DNA of 62,360 bases, from the NCBI GenBank assembly GCA_033085395.1, contig MU853206.1:1-62360 (forward strand), written 5' to 3'. The translations under genes were made by a program, and so were the position numbers. Shown one piece after another: positions 34,584 through 46,250 of this stretch. This DNA is from Xanthoparmelia taractica (lineage: Eukaryota > Ascomycota > Lecanoromycetes > Lecanorales > Parmeliaceae). Every line of letters starts with the position of its first letter. Position 1 is the first letter of the stretch. The notes beneath the pieces were generated by a model. That model was not told the DNA's origin, ran no database searches, and saw only the letters and a program-made list of their open reading frames with translations.

Positions 34584-35491
34584 GGGTAAAGATTCCGGTT
34601 CTCGATAACAATATCACAGACATAAATGAAGAAACTGATATAAGAGTGGCATTCTTTCTATGTAAGACATGTTGGTCTGTTGAATGTATGACTTGGCTGT
34701 TAGAGAAACGTGTTTTCAGGCAGCTTTGCGCCCTGCCCCGCGTGTGGCCGAGGCACCCTGCAGGCAACCAATCATTGAGTACAATCATGACGCCGCAGAG
34801 GGGCCTGTGAGAAGAAGCGCTCGCGGTACTTGAGGACTTGTAAGAATAAATGAAAAGATCTACGGCAAGGCATTCAATAAAGAAGCTTTACGCTATCACG
34901 GCTATATTCCCTAACCGGCGCGCTCTACACCAACATTAGCTTCGTACTACCTAGCATGATTTTCAATACCGTAGGCTCTAGATTCTTTGAAAATGACGAA
35001 TTTATCTTACGTCTAGCTTAGGTGAGTACTTTGGTAACCATGTTTATATCTACCAAGTATATCAATATTCTTCAAGAAATCAGACTTATTTTTTAGTGAT
35101 GTATTCGCTCGGAAATGAAAACGAGTCTGACAATAGATTCCCTCCATGCTCGAGTCACAAACGTCTGTTCCCCCTCGAACCATGATGAGTTCCGGTCCGC
35201 TGAATTCTTATTCCCTGGCTATCCTATCTGTGACCACGCCAACCACGTTGGATGTTTGGAAAGGGCCACCCAAGTTCCAAGGAATCCAGGCTTCTCCCAA
35301 GCAAGTCGAAGGCAAGAAGTGGTCAATTACTTTCTACACCAAATTTCCCATCGTGTTCAATCTGGGCCAGGAAGCGCCGAAACGCTTAGTGGGCGTCGGA
35401 AATGTCGGAAACTGCTGGCTTCCGTCCCCGGAAAGAGCATGTCCAAGAGTTCAATCCCAAATCAACCACCTTCCACAAGCCGCAGAAGGGA
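34584..35491. other. Spacer between the two PemK-like paralogues
   Basis: About 0.9 kb. Plus-strand ORFs at 35115-35564 and 35146-35517 overlap in different frames; neither resembles a known family nor has splice support. No gene is called. Confidence 0.5.
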
Positions 35492-36273
35492 TCATGAAGC
35501 CGAGTACTGCATCATAGTTTCTCTCATCCGATGTGTAATTCTGTCCAAGAGAGCTCTCAGGTAGGCCAATGCAATGTATATTACGATCATCATCACGAAG
35601 ACCATGAGAACATTCCGCATTGTTGGTGTAAGCTTGGGTGTGTTTTGCCCTTGGGCATGGCGAGAGTCTCGATGAGTGACGCGCCGGGACGCTATTGTTT
35701 TTCTCAGAAGCTTAGGCTCAGTCGCGAGTCTAGATTCGACATATTGCAGCAACTTAGCAAATGAACGCGGCTTCAGTTCCAATATCTTTCCGCTGCGTAG
35801 ATCGCGACAATTTGCTTTTAGCATAGACAACGGAATCATATATGGTAAGTCGATCTTGACATAAGTCTCTTTGGGCAGCTTGAGGTCACCATCAAGCTCG
35901 AGCAGGATGCCATTATCAGGATGTCTCGGAGCGGGAGCTATTGGTAAGTGGAAGAGTCGGACGCGGCGATTGTACGGATGTCTCTCTTCGAGGGTCTTTC
36001 CCCCAAAAGATGTAAGCTAAAATCTGTAATTAGCCCTCATGACATGGAGAATCCGGATTTCGGTATTTGCGAAAGGCTTACGATGAGAGCTTCCGCCTGC
36101 GCCGGGCGTGTGTCTGTTGATAGTATCAAGACAAGATGGTCAAAGCAGCCGTCACTAAGATCGACCCTTGAAAGTTCCTCTTCATTACAATCTGCACGCT
36201 TCTTCAGATAGCTGATCCGGCCAGGCAGCAGCACCTCGGTGGCCTTGGGCGACTTGCGTCGAATAGGATTCAT
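35492..36273 (-). CDS. PemK/MazF-like-pattern protein with C-terminal membrane anchor, copy B
   Basis: 238 aa, exons 36273-36082 and 36016-35492, with a 65-nt intron (GTAAGC donor, CTAAT branch, TTTTAG acceptor) at the same phase-0 position as copy A. The domain strands align one to one with copy A: GRISYLKKR, CFDHLVLILS, EALI-LTSFGGKTLEERH, HPDNGILLELD and LKLPKETYV. The Pro-rich linker of copy A is replaced by a short basic stretch, and the C-terminal anchor is VLMVFVMMIVIYIALAYL. The two genes are head-to-tail tandem duplicates about 0.9 kb apart and have diverged strongly, especially in the linker. The enzymatic or binding role is unknown. Confidence 0.72.
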
Positions 36274-37428
36274 TACTTGATCAGCTGGTCAATTGAAGGA
36301 ATATGTGTATATGGTGGTGAGGGAAAGAAAGCCAGCACTTGTTTCGGTCTGTAGCAACCGGGATGTTGTGAGTTCTTGGGTTGGCCATTGAATAGTATTG
36401 TGTCTGCCTAGACTTGAGTCGTGTTGCGCGATCCGATCAAAGTCTTCCTCGAGGAGGCGCCGTGCGTCTATCAAAAGGCATCTCCAAGTGAACCAACAAC
36501 ATAAGCAAGGGAATCTGGAGGTTACCGATAAGATTTTTCCATCAAGAAATACCAGACTTTCTGATGTCCTAAAAGCGGCACTTAAATGTAGCTCAGTATT
36601 GTGACCACTAGCGCCGTATTTGATACCACGGACCATTCTACTATATTTATCGCTGACTCGTTAGAAATCGCTTCGTAAATTTCGTCTGTGAATTGTGATC
36701 AACCCGAGATTGAGGGCTTCATAAGATATGTCAGTTTGATATTGTCGATAGCTTGAATCAGGAAGACTTTACAAACCCGACGGATGTTTCAAGAACAGGT
36801 TTTTTCGCAACGGGCAAACTTAGCAAGTCTTTTTCGAACGAATCATTCAAAGGAAAATATGCATTGAGGAGAGTACCCTAAAGTACCTTGGGTTGTCGAT
36901 GCCATATTTAGCAAACATTATTTGGAAAGTATAGGTTATGAAATATTTCTTGTATAACATTTTCCTGAACGAAAATCTTGCAAAACTTGTAATGACATGT
37001 CTAGAGATTATGGCGTAATTCCTAAACTACGTTTAGAAATAAAAATGATGGACATTTAGTTGAAGTGCTAAAAAGCTGGCGGATTTGTGTTGAATAATGC
37101 CTGTAACTCCTTTTGATAAGACCTTAGAAAGTTTGCTAAACCACCTTGATAATTGTGCGGGACTAACGGGTGAACTTTGCAGGACACCATATATATATGT
37201 CCAACACTTTCCTCGACCTCCTCCCTTAGATACGAGCATTCAGTGGTGAACTTCAGAACTTGATCGTTTGTTCAGCACCTCTATTTCTGTGAAGTTGATT
37301 TCTATCGTCATTCGTACGACCTTTGTTTCAGCTATCAGAGCGGAGCAGCTACATTATGGCAGCAAAGCCAAAGACGCTGAGGCATTGGTGTGTCGTCTTG
37401 TAGGAAGCTTTCACTGCAGAAGGCACTA
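36274..37428. other. AT-rich intergenic DNA
   Basis: Clearly AT-richer than its neighbours, with no supportable gene. It leads into the MITE at 37429-37903. AT-richness in fungal repeats can come from repeat-induced point mutation, but I did not compute indices. Confidence 0.55.
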
Positions 37429-37903
37429 GACAGGTTTAGCAGCCTGATTCAAAAGAATGATTCAAAACCATTTCGGGTAATAGCTTATTTTCGTTACATG
37501 GCATGGTCTTACGATCACGTATTCACTGCCACGACTCCAAAAAATTACTCTTTACGGATAGCGTCCAAATTACGAACATCAAAACTTGAAAATATCTACT
37601 CTTCTATTCCTTACTTAACCCTTAAGAGATAATTTTTAATAGTTATAATATAAATTATAGAATACAGTATGCGCTTTCTAATAATGTAAAAATTAAAAAC
37701 TTTGAATATATAAATATTTTAATATACGTCGGAGTTTAAATTTGTGAATCGACTCGGCTTTTGAATCACTGATTTATGAGTTAAATCAGTGATTCAAAAG
37801 CCTCATCAAGCGGAGTCTTGAAGAATTACCCTCTCGGGTAATTACCCCTTTAAGCGTAATTTTACTTTGAATCATTTCTTTTGAATCAGTTGCTAAACCT
37901 GTC
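37429..37903. mobile_element. Non-autonomous element (MITE) with ~38-bp terminal inverted repeats
   Basis: The left end (GACAGGTTTAGC, CTGATTCAAAAGAATGATTC) is repeated in inverted form at the right end (GAATCATTTCTTTTGAATCAG, GCTAAACCTGTC), with only a few mismatches or 1-nt differences over about 38 bp. Both ends are flanked by TA (37427-37428 and 37904-37905), the target duplication of Tc1/mariner-type elements. The 475-bp interior is AT-rich, has no transposase ORF and contains a perfect hairpin at 37756-37802. The word GATTCAAAAG recurs in both orientations at the ends and in the hairpin, as expected for subterminal binding sites. Family placement rests on the TA flank and is tentative. 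Confidence 0.8.
37756..37802. repeat. Perfect 21-bp inverted repeat with 5-nt loop
   Basis: GGCTTTTGAATCACTGATTTA is followed by the loop TGAGT and the exact reverse complement. It lies inside the MITE and shares the CTTTTGAATCA word with its terminal repeats. Confidence 0.9.
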
Positions 37904-38109
37904 TACTACATACATTCCTCCATCACCGCACACAGACGGGTTTGGGAGAAAACTGCGCTGGAAGAAAATAGTAACCAAGCAAAGTGCACCCAGAAGGGTA
38001 CCGAGCCCCCAGAAACACAACTTACGAGTTCCTTTCCATACGCTTAATGTTGATGAAGGGCATTTGATCGTCGCGCTAGTTCCTGCGAGGGACACAGAAA
38101 CGCTGAGAC

Positions 38110-38990
38110 GAGTCTCAAAGCTATGATAGGGGAGCTCAGAGTATCATTATTGGAAGAGTGTTTAGGCGGCACTTTCCATGGGCAGCTGCGAAAGCTGACA
38201 GATGTGAGACAAGGAAGGCAGCATACTTGCAATTTAGAAGATGTTGTTCGTACGAATACGATACCTGCGGGATTCAAAGGGTGACTCGCATCACAGTGGA
38301 TTTTCAGCAAAACTGGAAGCCGGACTCCCCCCCAAAGCTATCCAGTGTGATGGCGCATCATACGGGGATATCCACGACGACCGTCTACCATGGACTGTCG
38401 GAGATGAAGGGATCTCGATCCGTGACTTGAGGACCACGAACGACGAGTCATTCTTCGAATCAAAGACCATGAGCCTCGATACGAGCCATATAATGCCAGC
38501 AAAGACATGCAGACCATACATGTGGATTCTCCTCAGGGGCGACATTTTAATGACGACACTGATCGTTGATGACAATCTGGAAGAAAAACACCGACTCGCA
38601 AGCAATTGGAACGGTCATGAGGAGCGCTAACCCAGATGCTTCTATGACCCGACCAGCCGTTGGTAAAGATGGCGTCTGTTCAACACAAGTCCCATGGCGT
38701 TATAACCAACGCGGACAGCCACAATTAAGTGTCGAGAGGCTCAAAATCTTCGATGTGAACATGCTTTCGGAAGTGCCAGCATCTCACGGAGCTTGACTGG
38801 TTGCAGGTGTTGACTGAGAGCGAAAGCTTCGCATCGTGGAAGAGGAACTCCCGCGGCGATTTTAGAAATATTCTTGACCTCGTTCGGGCAGCACCTCATG
38901 ACCATGCAAGAGCTTTGCATTGGCAACATTGCGAGAGCATCCTGTCCTTCCGAGCTCTCATGCCGCTGGGTTGAGACCACCACCTCTTGC
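38110..38990 (+). pseudogene. Possible decayed coding region, unknown family
   Basis: Successive plus-strand segments in different frames look protein-like: LEECLGGTFHGQLRKLTD and NLEDVVRTNTIPAGFKG (to 38283), then KLEAGLPPKAIQCDG and PWTVGDEGISIRDLRTTNDE (about 38300-38630), then NILDLVRAAPHDHARALHW (about 38860-38950). The frame changes have no intron motifs between them, which suggests a broken gene. I do not recognise the family, and chance ORFs cannot be excluded. Confidence 0.3.
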
Positions 38991-40906
38991 ACAGTGAGAT
39001 CAATTCCGCACGATGAGATGCATCGATCCTTTTCAGACGCTCAACGCTGCTACATGATGGAAGACAGATTTCCCATTCCTGGTGCCATGGCTTTTGACAG
39101 CAATCACTCTGTTTGCCTCATTATGGCTTGGATTGGTCGTGGTTCAAGCGAGTTTACGCTTCTACCTACCGAACGTGCTGCAAGCCCATAGATTGGACTC
39201 ACGAGGACATACCGCTATCGTCACTCTCCCATGGTGGTCAAAAGTAGCCGGGAAGAGAAGGGATTTGGGACTAGAGTTGCCTCGGTACCTGGAGAAAGGG
39301 GCTTCTCTTCGGCAGGAGGAACGAATATCTGATTTTGCGCGCTCTAGCCGTCTTTTGGCTAGAGCTTTTGGCCTGAGCTTTTGGCCTAGGAGTGAAGAAG
39401 GGCAACTGCGCTATGAGAGCACCTGGATCCATGGAACAGAACAGATGACGTGATATGGTCCTGGGTCACCGCCAGTAATTTATTGGATTTCAGGGGGAAA
39501 AGACCACGTTACCGAGTTCTCTGTTCGTCAGGACCCATGGGGTCTTTGATCATGGATCGTCATGATTCCATCCATCCACCACTGCACCTATTGAGACGAT
39601 GGTGTTGCATATTCTAACACAGTAAGCTAACAAACCAATATCACCAAAGAAGACAGACAGCACACAGCGGTCTACCGCCTTAACGCAACGCCTTTACTCC
39701 GAGAGCGCTGATTTACCCTCATGAGATCGAGCATCAGAATTATCAACAAAATTCAAAACTCACAATTCAACACCTCGACATTCTCTTCCTCTCCCTTCTA
39801 ATCAGACATCCGTTTCAGCAATCTCATCGTTTATCGAAAGCCCTACTTCCAAACCTACATTAAACACCCGAGGACCTTCCTCCCGAGCACCACTTTCACC
39901 TACATCTTAGCAACCCTTTTATTTCACCATCGTCTGGCACCCAGCTTATCACCCAAAAAAATCACGATATGCCCTAGCTCAGCCCAACCATATTATCATT
40001 CATCCATTCGTAATCATTATCATTTGCATTCGAGGAGAGGAGTATGAGAGGGTCGGTCGAAAATACTTGTTTACCAATCTATCGTTGTAGTACGTATTCT
40101 TGATTCAGGCGCTGGAATCGGGTGGTCGATGGTATGTCATAGTCATTTTCGAAAGATACGATGTCCGATGGGGTACGGATGATTGGAGAAAGGGAATCTT
40201 CGCGGAAGGTGATATGTTAGGTGTTGTGGATTCACACGGTCGACGTTGTTTGGTTGAGAGGCGGGGTCTTTGTGAAGTCATTCCGCTACGCACCTCAACT
40301 CATTTTTTATTCCTTTTAAAGGAGTATATTCGGAGTATGTAGCACAAGAAAGATATCATTTATTACCTTATCAAATACCAGTGCTGTTTGATTTAGGGTT
40401 CTGAGACTCTCTTTGGATTGCACCGATGATATATCGAGATAATAATATGCGAACCGACCGCATCAGAACAGTGGTGGACAAGGTGTAAAGATTTGCAAAT
40501 CAATTATGCAAATGGAATTCGCATAAGCGAGCGAGCGAGAAGAACTGTACGTATCCCACAAGATTCTTGAGCTACTGAGGCGATAGGCATTAGATGAGAG
40601 AGAAACGTATGCTAAGAGCAGTTGGCGAGAGATGCATGGAAAGAAAAACTGAAAGAGCTTGAGCCCATGGTCTAGGATAGGCGTTTTCATGTTTGTATCA
40701 GGTCAAAACCTTGCAAGATTTCATATTTGGTAATGAAGAGAAAGGAGACCTTGGTCAGATTCGACATACGATCCATCAATTAAAATAGTGTGGTGTCATA
40801 GCAGGCCTTTCGGCTAGACCACGAAACGATAAGACTGCGATTGCCTTGGACAGCTTTTCTAACCTGCCTAAAGAATTCTCGTGCTATGACTTGATTTGGC
40901 GACATA
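38991..40906. other. Intergenic, no supportable gene
   Basis: Short ORFs only. Nothing recognised on either strand. Confidence 0.5.
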
Positions 40907-42364
40907 TTAGCGATCGAGTGTGGCCTCGACAAGCTCTCGGTACCCTGGTCGTATGTCCAAATCCCCAACAACTTTCAGCCCAGCTTCCTGGAGCAGTGTT
41001 CTCCATTGCTTCTCTGTACGCTCTTTCACTGCACCCAAGGCCATCATAAGCCAATCCATTGAAGTAATCGAACACGTCGCTCCGACATCGGGCACGACGT
41101 ATTCGTTGATGAGTAGCTTTTAGTAGCCTGGCTGCATGGCAGGAACAATGTTTTGAAGGATCTTCACGCACGAAGCGTCGTCCCAGTCATGCAAAACGGA
41201 ATGGAGATAATATGCTCTAGCGCCTGGTATGAGTTAGCTAAAATCGAGGATGAAGTCATAGGCGGTCTTCACCCTTGACTGGTTGAGGAGTGAAGAAGTC
41301 ATGGACAGTCAACTTGATGCCAGCCGAAGCTTTGCTAATCTGAGCAATAACATCCGCTCGATCTTGGAGCACTAAAGAGCCCGAGACATCTGCATGCTTT
41401 GCTTTGAGCTCTTCGAGGTTATGTCCTAAGCCACCGCCACCACCACCTATGTCAACGAGGAAGACTGAGTCTTCCTCCTCTTTTTTCGAGCCATTCTCCA
41501 GTCTTTCTTTGACAGGATAAAAGCCTAGGTCCATCCAGCTACGTTTGCGCCCTGACGCTATCCGCTCATGCAGTTGTTGAAAGGCTCAAAGTGCTGAGGC
41601 CGCTCACCAAGCCAGACAAAGAAAGGGTTCTGAGTGTTATGTGCATACTGAAATGGACCATCAGCGATGTTGTTAGGGTTCCTGTAATTTGATTTCTTCA
41701 AATATGTCGGTATGCCGTGGAAAGAGGGGCCGGCAACGTCGAAGCATAATAGCATCAGTATCAAATAAGGAATACGTAAAAGCAAGGACTTTCATACGTG
41801 TAGCTAATTCCATCACGATACTTGGGAACGGTTAGCAATTTGGAAAGATGAATTAGCGTAAAACAATCCACGTCTGGCTCCCTGACGACGTTCATAGCTG
41901 AGAGATGTTTCATTGTTCTGGCTGCAGAAAATTTAGCGAAGAGCTTTATGATGCGCTGCAGAATTCTGATTAGAATTGGGAACGGAGGGCTTACCAAATT
42001 AATGAGCTTTCTGCGCCCGTTGAGCTCACAAGCTGCGAAACGCTGACAGCAGCGCCCCCAGCCGCCTGGAGTATTTCGAAGATCTTCAACTCGATCGCAA
42101 GCCGTATAGCTGCGAACCGAGCCGGCTATATAATGTTACTGTTAGTATTGCGATATCAATGCATTAGGTCGAATCTTACCTCTGCCCAGCCAATCCTTGT
42201 ATGGCTTCGCTAGGAGTCTCGAGTGCAGCTGTCAATTGATGCGACAGCAACAACATATTTTCTCGAGCACCTGGCTCATTCCGGGTGAACGCCTCAGTAG
42301 AAGCCTTGATCTTCGCCAGTATCTCGCTCGCACCTCCGTCGGAGTGGTCGCTTGACGGATTCAT
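40907..42364 (-). pseudogene. Disrupted SAM-dependent O-methyltransferase (fungal COMT-like family)
   Basis: All parts of a typical secondary-metabolite-type O-methyltransferase are present in order: an N-terminal helical domain (ATG 42364), FAAIRLAIELKIFEIL, HLSAMNVVRE, VAGPSFHGIPTYLKK, GPFQYAH, the SAM-binding VFLVDIGGGGGGLGH, LVLQDRADVI, HDFFTPQP, HSVLHDWDD and DWLMMALGAVKERTEKQW. Intact relatives are about 400 aa and methylate phenolic hydroxyls. Here the gene is broken. A TAG at 41558-41560 falls where relatives have SGY, a 1-nt loss follows at once, a TAA at 41120-41122 interrupts GY-KLLINE, and the junctions of the first three introns do not keep frame or lack an AG acceptor. The SAM loop is also expanded by extra glycines. 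The intron at 41224-41272 is clean. It lies near other metabolic genes, but no backbone synthase is in the window. Confidence 0.85.
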
Positions 42365-42499
42365 GATGAGCAGCGTAGGATATGAGCAGCTTGCGAATTC
42401 AATACCGAGCTCAACTTGTGTAAGTGTGCATGAAGCGAAGTGTCTCTTTTTCTAGAATGTCGGTTGCGCAAGAGAAAGTGATGAAAGAGGATCAATAAA

Positions 42500-42926
42500 C
42501 TACTCATTGCGTTTCAGCTTCGCAGCCTGATTAGTAATAAAGGATCGGTAATCACGGATCGATATCTCGTCGCCTTTCCAGGCTTTCCTGAGCTGCAGAT
42601 GCCAGTCTCCCCCTTGCTCATCTCGGTGTCTCTCTTCCGTATCTATCTTTCTTTTGATGTGCAAATCATCAGGGCTCTTCATGTCCTTTCATCTCCTTTA
42701 CCAGTCTACCTACAGCATTGTGCCGCAAACCCACTCTGTGAATATCGAGGCTCCCCGCGCCAATCCCAGCCTTCAACTCTCGGCAGCACCAGAACTTTTT
42801 GCATTGGTTGGCCTCCAGTCCGCCCACCAGACTGCGTCCACGAGACCGTCCTGTAGACCTCATGTCAAAGTCAGCACCTAAGTGAGTCATTATTGTCCGC
42901 TCTCTGGTTCGCGTAGTCAAATTCAC
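42500..42926 (-). pseudogene. Unidentified fragment upstream of the O-methyltransferase relic
   Basis: Two overlapping ORFs (42669-42926 and 42500-42682) read naturally as one protein end if a 1-nt frame change near 42670-42680 is allowed: VKEMKGHEE followed by DDLHIKRKIDTEERHRDEQGGDWHLQLRKAW, ending KLKRNE. I do not recognise the family. It may be the decayed 3' end of a gene. Confidence 0.3.
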
Positions 42927-44814
42927 AAGCCAGCATCATAAGTTCGGGAGGCCACGGGGTCGAGCGCGAGAAGCGCTACGGCGGTCAGCAGTATTACATC
43001 GGATACAGCAAAAATGGTTAAGTGAGTTACAAAAGATTTGCGAAAAAGGCTCCGAAGTCCATGCGCCACTTACTAGCAAATTCCCCGAATCTCCGTTCCA
43101 AGTGTAAGACCCCAGCTCTCAAAGACTCCATTTGGAGGCTTGAACTCTTAACGTGGTATCACGTTTAAGGGTCCGATACCTTGATCCTCCTTACAGGTTG
43201 AACTCTTGTCTTTTCGATTGTATAAGAGCTCCAGCTGCGCGCCCTATTCCAGACATTACGACGGGCTTAATTCCCTTCTTTGTCGTCGGAGACAAAGCCT
43301 TGGTGTTTGGAAAGCACCGGAATATATGCGGCTTGAGTCCTTGACAGGACTATCGGTGATGGCTTGATCCCTTCTATTCGCCAAGCGTGAGCTCTTGATT
43401 CCCAAGTTTTGCGCGTAGTATGGCTTCGCGCCCGAGTGCTTCGATCAGTCTCTTACCCATATTTATCACGTGTAATTCGCTCGTGGTAGATCGCGGCTGT
43501 TGTGTCAATGAAGCAGAAACTGAATCAGGGCATCCTCCAAGAGCAAGCTTTGGATACCTTCCGCCAATGTGGGCTGATATTCTGTCACTTTATCACCATT
43601 TTTGCTCTCCAAAAGGGTCAACCCCCGAGTCCAGGAGACCTTGTATGCTAGTCTTGCTCTTGAATTGACAAAAATGGCTTTAGATCTAGGATAGTATTTG
43701 TATTGCAGATTTTGTAGGCCTGCTAGAGCAGAAGGAAATGGGTATAACCCCCAAACTATCTGTCACAGTGCACGCTTGTCGGCTGTTTCAGGCGCACATT
43801 ACCAGCTTATCCCCTAAAATACTATGGTCTGTTGCTAGTACTCACGATGCTCAAGATCACACTAGCTTTTACATGTGACTTTCCCCGAGCTTACCGACCG
43901 CTCCTCACAAAGATCTTCCCCTAATGTCCTACCTCGAACCAGGCAGTCCCCTGTTGGAAGGCCGTATTTGAGGAGCCTCAAAGATAATCTGTATGCATGT
44001 TCTCGGGTTAGAAACGGTGTTGAAATCAAGTAGGGTCTGATATGTTGTGGTTTGTTGGGGCCGTAGTTGATACTTATGGCAGTTTCGGTTTCCGACCACG
44101 CAAGCCATGGTAGAGCTTTTGCTCACTTAGAAGTACACAATAGACTGGAGACAGTAGACTGGAGACCGGTCTCAGACTGGGCATAGCAAAGGCTGGACCA
44201 GAAGAAAGGAGTGCAAGAATTTAGAAAGGGATAACAACGCCCTTCAACGTGAAATCAGAAAGAGAAATAACAATTCGAGGTCGCATGTCACATCAGAAAT
44301 CGATATGAGATATTGGAAAAGGCATTAAGAACCACAGGATATAGCGGGTTTTTATCATCTTTTGAGCTTCAACATGGTGGTATCTTTCTCCGTATTATTC
44401 GAGGAAGATTTATAACGTGGAATGATGCAAATATACTTGCTCATTGGTGGCATTTGCAAATCATTAAGCCCGATTGCCATGCCCGGATTGCCTGACGTGA
44501 GCAGAAAGGCTTGAGGAGTGGTGGAGGTTTAGCCCTATTATCACTGGGTATTGCTAGCTTCGGCAATTGACACGTCGTATCTCCGTTCGACAAAACATTA
44601 ATGCCGACTTTCCTCGCGCAGCCATCCAAGATTCCCCTCCAATCTGTTTCGATTTGAAAACGAAGACTGGAGAGCAAAAAATGACTACAACTTCTCCCGT
44701 CCCATGGTATACAAACCCTCCCCCAACCTCCTTCGACCCCTAACATCACTCAAACCCCCATCATTCACACCCCCAAGGATCACCACCATCCCACGCAGAA
44801 ACAACACCACAACA
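42927..44814. other. Intergenic, no supportable gene
   Basis: Short ORFs only on both strands. No RNA gene or repeat was recognised. Confidence 0.5.
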
Positions 44815-45739
44815 ATGGAACCCCAACAAGGCCACAGCAAAGCCTGCTGCAACCTCCCCCCCGTAATCCCCAAAGACTACAAATAAAAAGGCCACTACAT
44901 AACCCTCACCCTCAACCCCAACCCCAACACCACCGGCGCCACCAACACAATGCAATGCTACGCCCACACACAGCAACCACCGCCCTCCTACTCATCTACG
45001 ACATCTTCGGCTTCTCTCCCGCAAGCGTTCCAAGGCGCCGATATCCTCGCCCACGCCGACGGTCCCGACCCACCAATACCGCGTCTTCATGCCCGACTTC
45101 TTCCTCGGCAAGCCGCTGCCGCACAGCGACTTCCCGCCCGACACGGAGGAGAAGAAGAAGAAGGTGGGGCAGTTTTTCGCGGGTCCGGCGAATACGGGGG
45201 AGACGGCGGAGAAGGTTCCGGAGTTGTTGAGGGCGATTGAGAAGCAGCAGCAGCAGCAGGGGAGGGAGCAATGGGATTGAGAAGTGGGGAAGTTTGGGCA
45301 TGTGTTGGGGGGGGGGGGAAGGTGAGGATATCCCATTCATTCATTCATTCATTCATTACCGTCTCGAAACCATTATTTTGTGGTTGGATGAATGGATAGA
45401 TGGACTGACTGACTCCACCCCTACTTCCAGATCATCGCCCTAACCGCCCAACCCTGCACCCCCTTCACCGCCGCCACCGCCGTCCACCCCGCCATGGTCG
45501 ACCCATCCGACGCAAAGGGCATAAAAATCCCCCTTTGCATGCTCGCATCGCGCGACGAAGACGCCAACGCCGTGGAAAAATTCGGCGAGGCCTTGACCGG
45601 GCCAAAGCATATTGAGACGTTTGGTGACCAGGTACACGGCTGGATGGCTGCGCGGGGGGATTTGGAGGATGAGAGGGTGAGGGGGGAGTATGAGCGGGGG
45701 TATCAGGTTCTGTTGGATTTTTGTCATAGGTATTTGTGA
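44815..45739 (+). pseudogene. Disrupted dienelactone hydrolase family protein
   Basis: An alpha/beta-hydrolase of the dienelactone hydrolase family is recognisable from end to end: ACCNLPPVIPKDYK, ALLLIYDIFGFSP, QAFQGADILAHAD, YRVFMPDFFLGKP, PPDTEEKKKKVGQFF, GMCWGG with the nucleophile Cys, VHPAMVDPSDAKG, LASRDED with the Asp, and DQVHGWMAARGDL with the His. The C-D-H triad is still encoded. A clean intron with a CTTCCAG acceptor ending near 45430 separates CWGG.K from IIALTAQP. The reading is broken by a TAA at 44884-44886 and by frame changes near 44965, 45025, 45080 and 45275. Intact members are about 250 aa and hydrolyse lactones or related esters. This copy should be non-functional unless the indels are assembly errors. 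Confidence 0.82.
45331..45358. repeat. (ATTC)n microsatellite inside the hydrolase intron
   Basis: Six consecutive CATT units lie in the intron of the dienelactone-hydrolase-like pseudogene, shortly after a run of about twelve G. Confidence 0.9.
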
Positions 45740-46250
45740 GGTGGGAGCGAGGCTCTGATGATGGAATGATAGACGTGGCGGTGCATATGCTAGTGTTTGT
45801 ACATAAATAAGCAAATTCATTCACTCTTGAAGATACCATGCGTGTTCAGTGAGACCGTTGACATGAAGCCTGAATATTAGAACTCGTATTGGGCCAGTAA
45901 GAATTCATGCTTGAGGCTCCTTTTGCAACTCAGGAATATTGACAGGCTATTCGTGATGTCGGCTGGGAATAATTCTTGTTTCACTACTGATGTAGTACAG
46001 TATGCTTAAATAAAAGATGTTGGCTTTCGGACTGCATGAGTTGAGGATACATAAAGTCAGGAGCACCCTCAGATACATATCTTGGGAAGGAGAACTTGCA
46101 CCGCACATAGCAGAGTCTCAGTATAGGTCATTTTCCATTGCTATCTACCCACGTACAATTTACCACCCTCAGCCCTCTCAATCCACCTCCACAGCCCGGA
46201 TGAAAACCCAAAGCATACTCAGACGAGCAGCAGCATCACCACTCCACCCT
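45740..46250. other. Intergenic between convergent genes
   Basis: Short spacer holding the 3' ends of the hydrolase relic (plus) and the SDR gene (minus). Nothing else is seen. Confidence 0.6.

Noticed and set aside
44992..45344. Several Pro/Ser/Arg-rich minus-strand ORFs
   Set aside because: Antisense to the GC-rich dienelactone hydrolase relic; low-complexity shadows.
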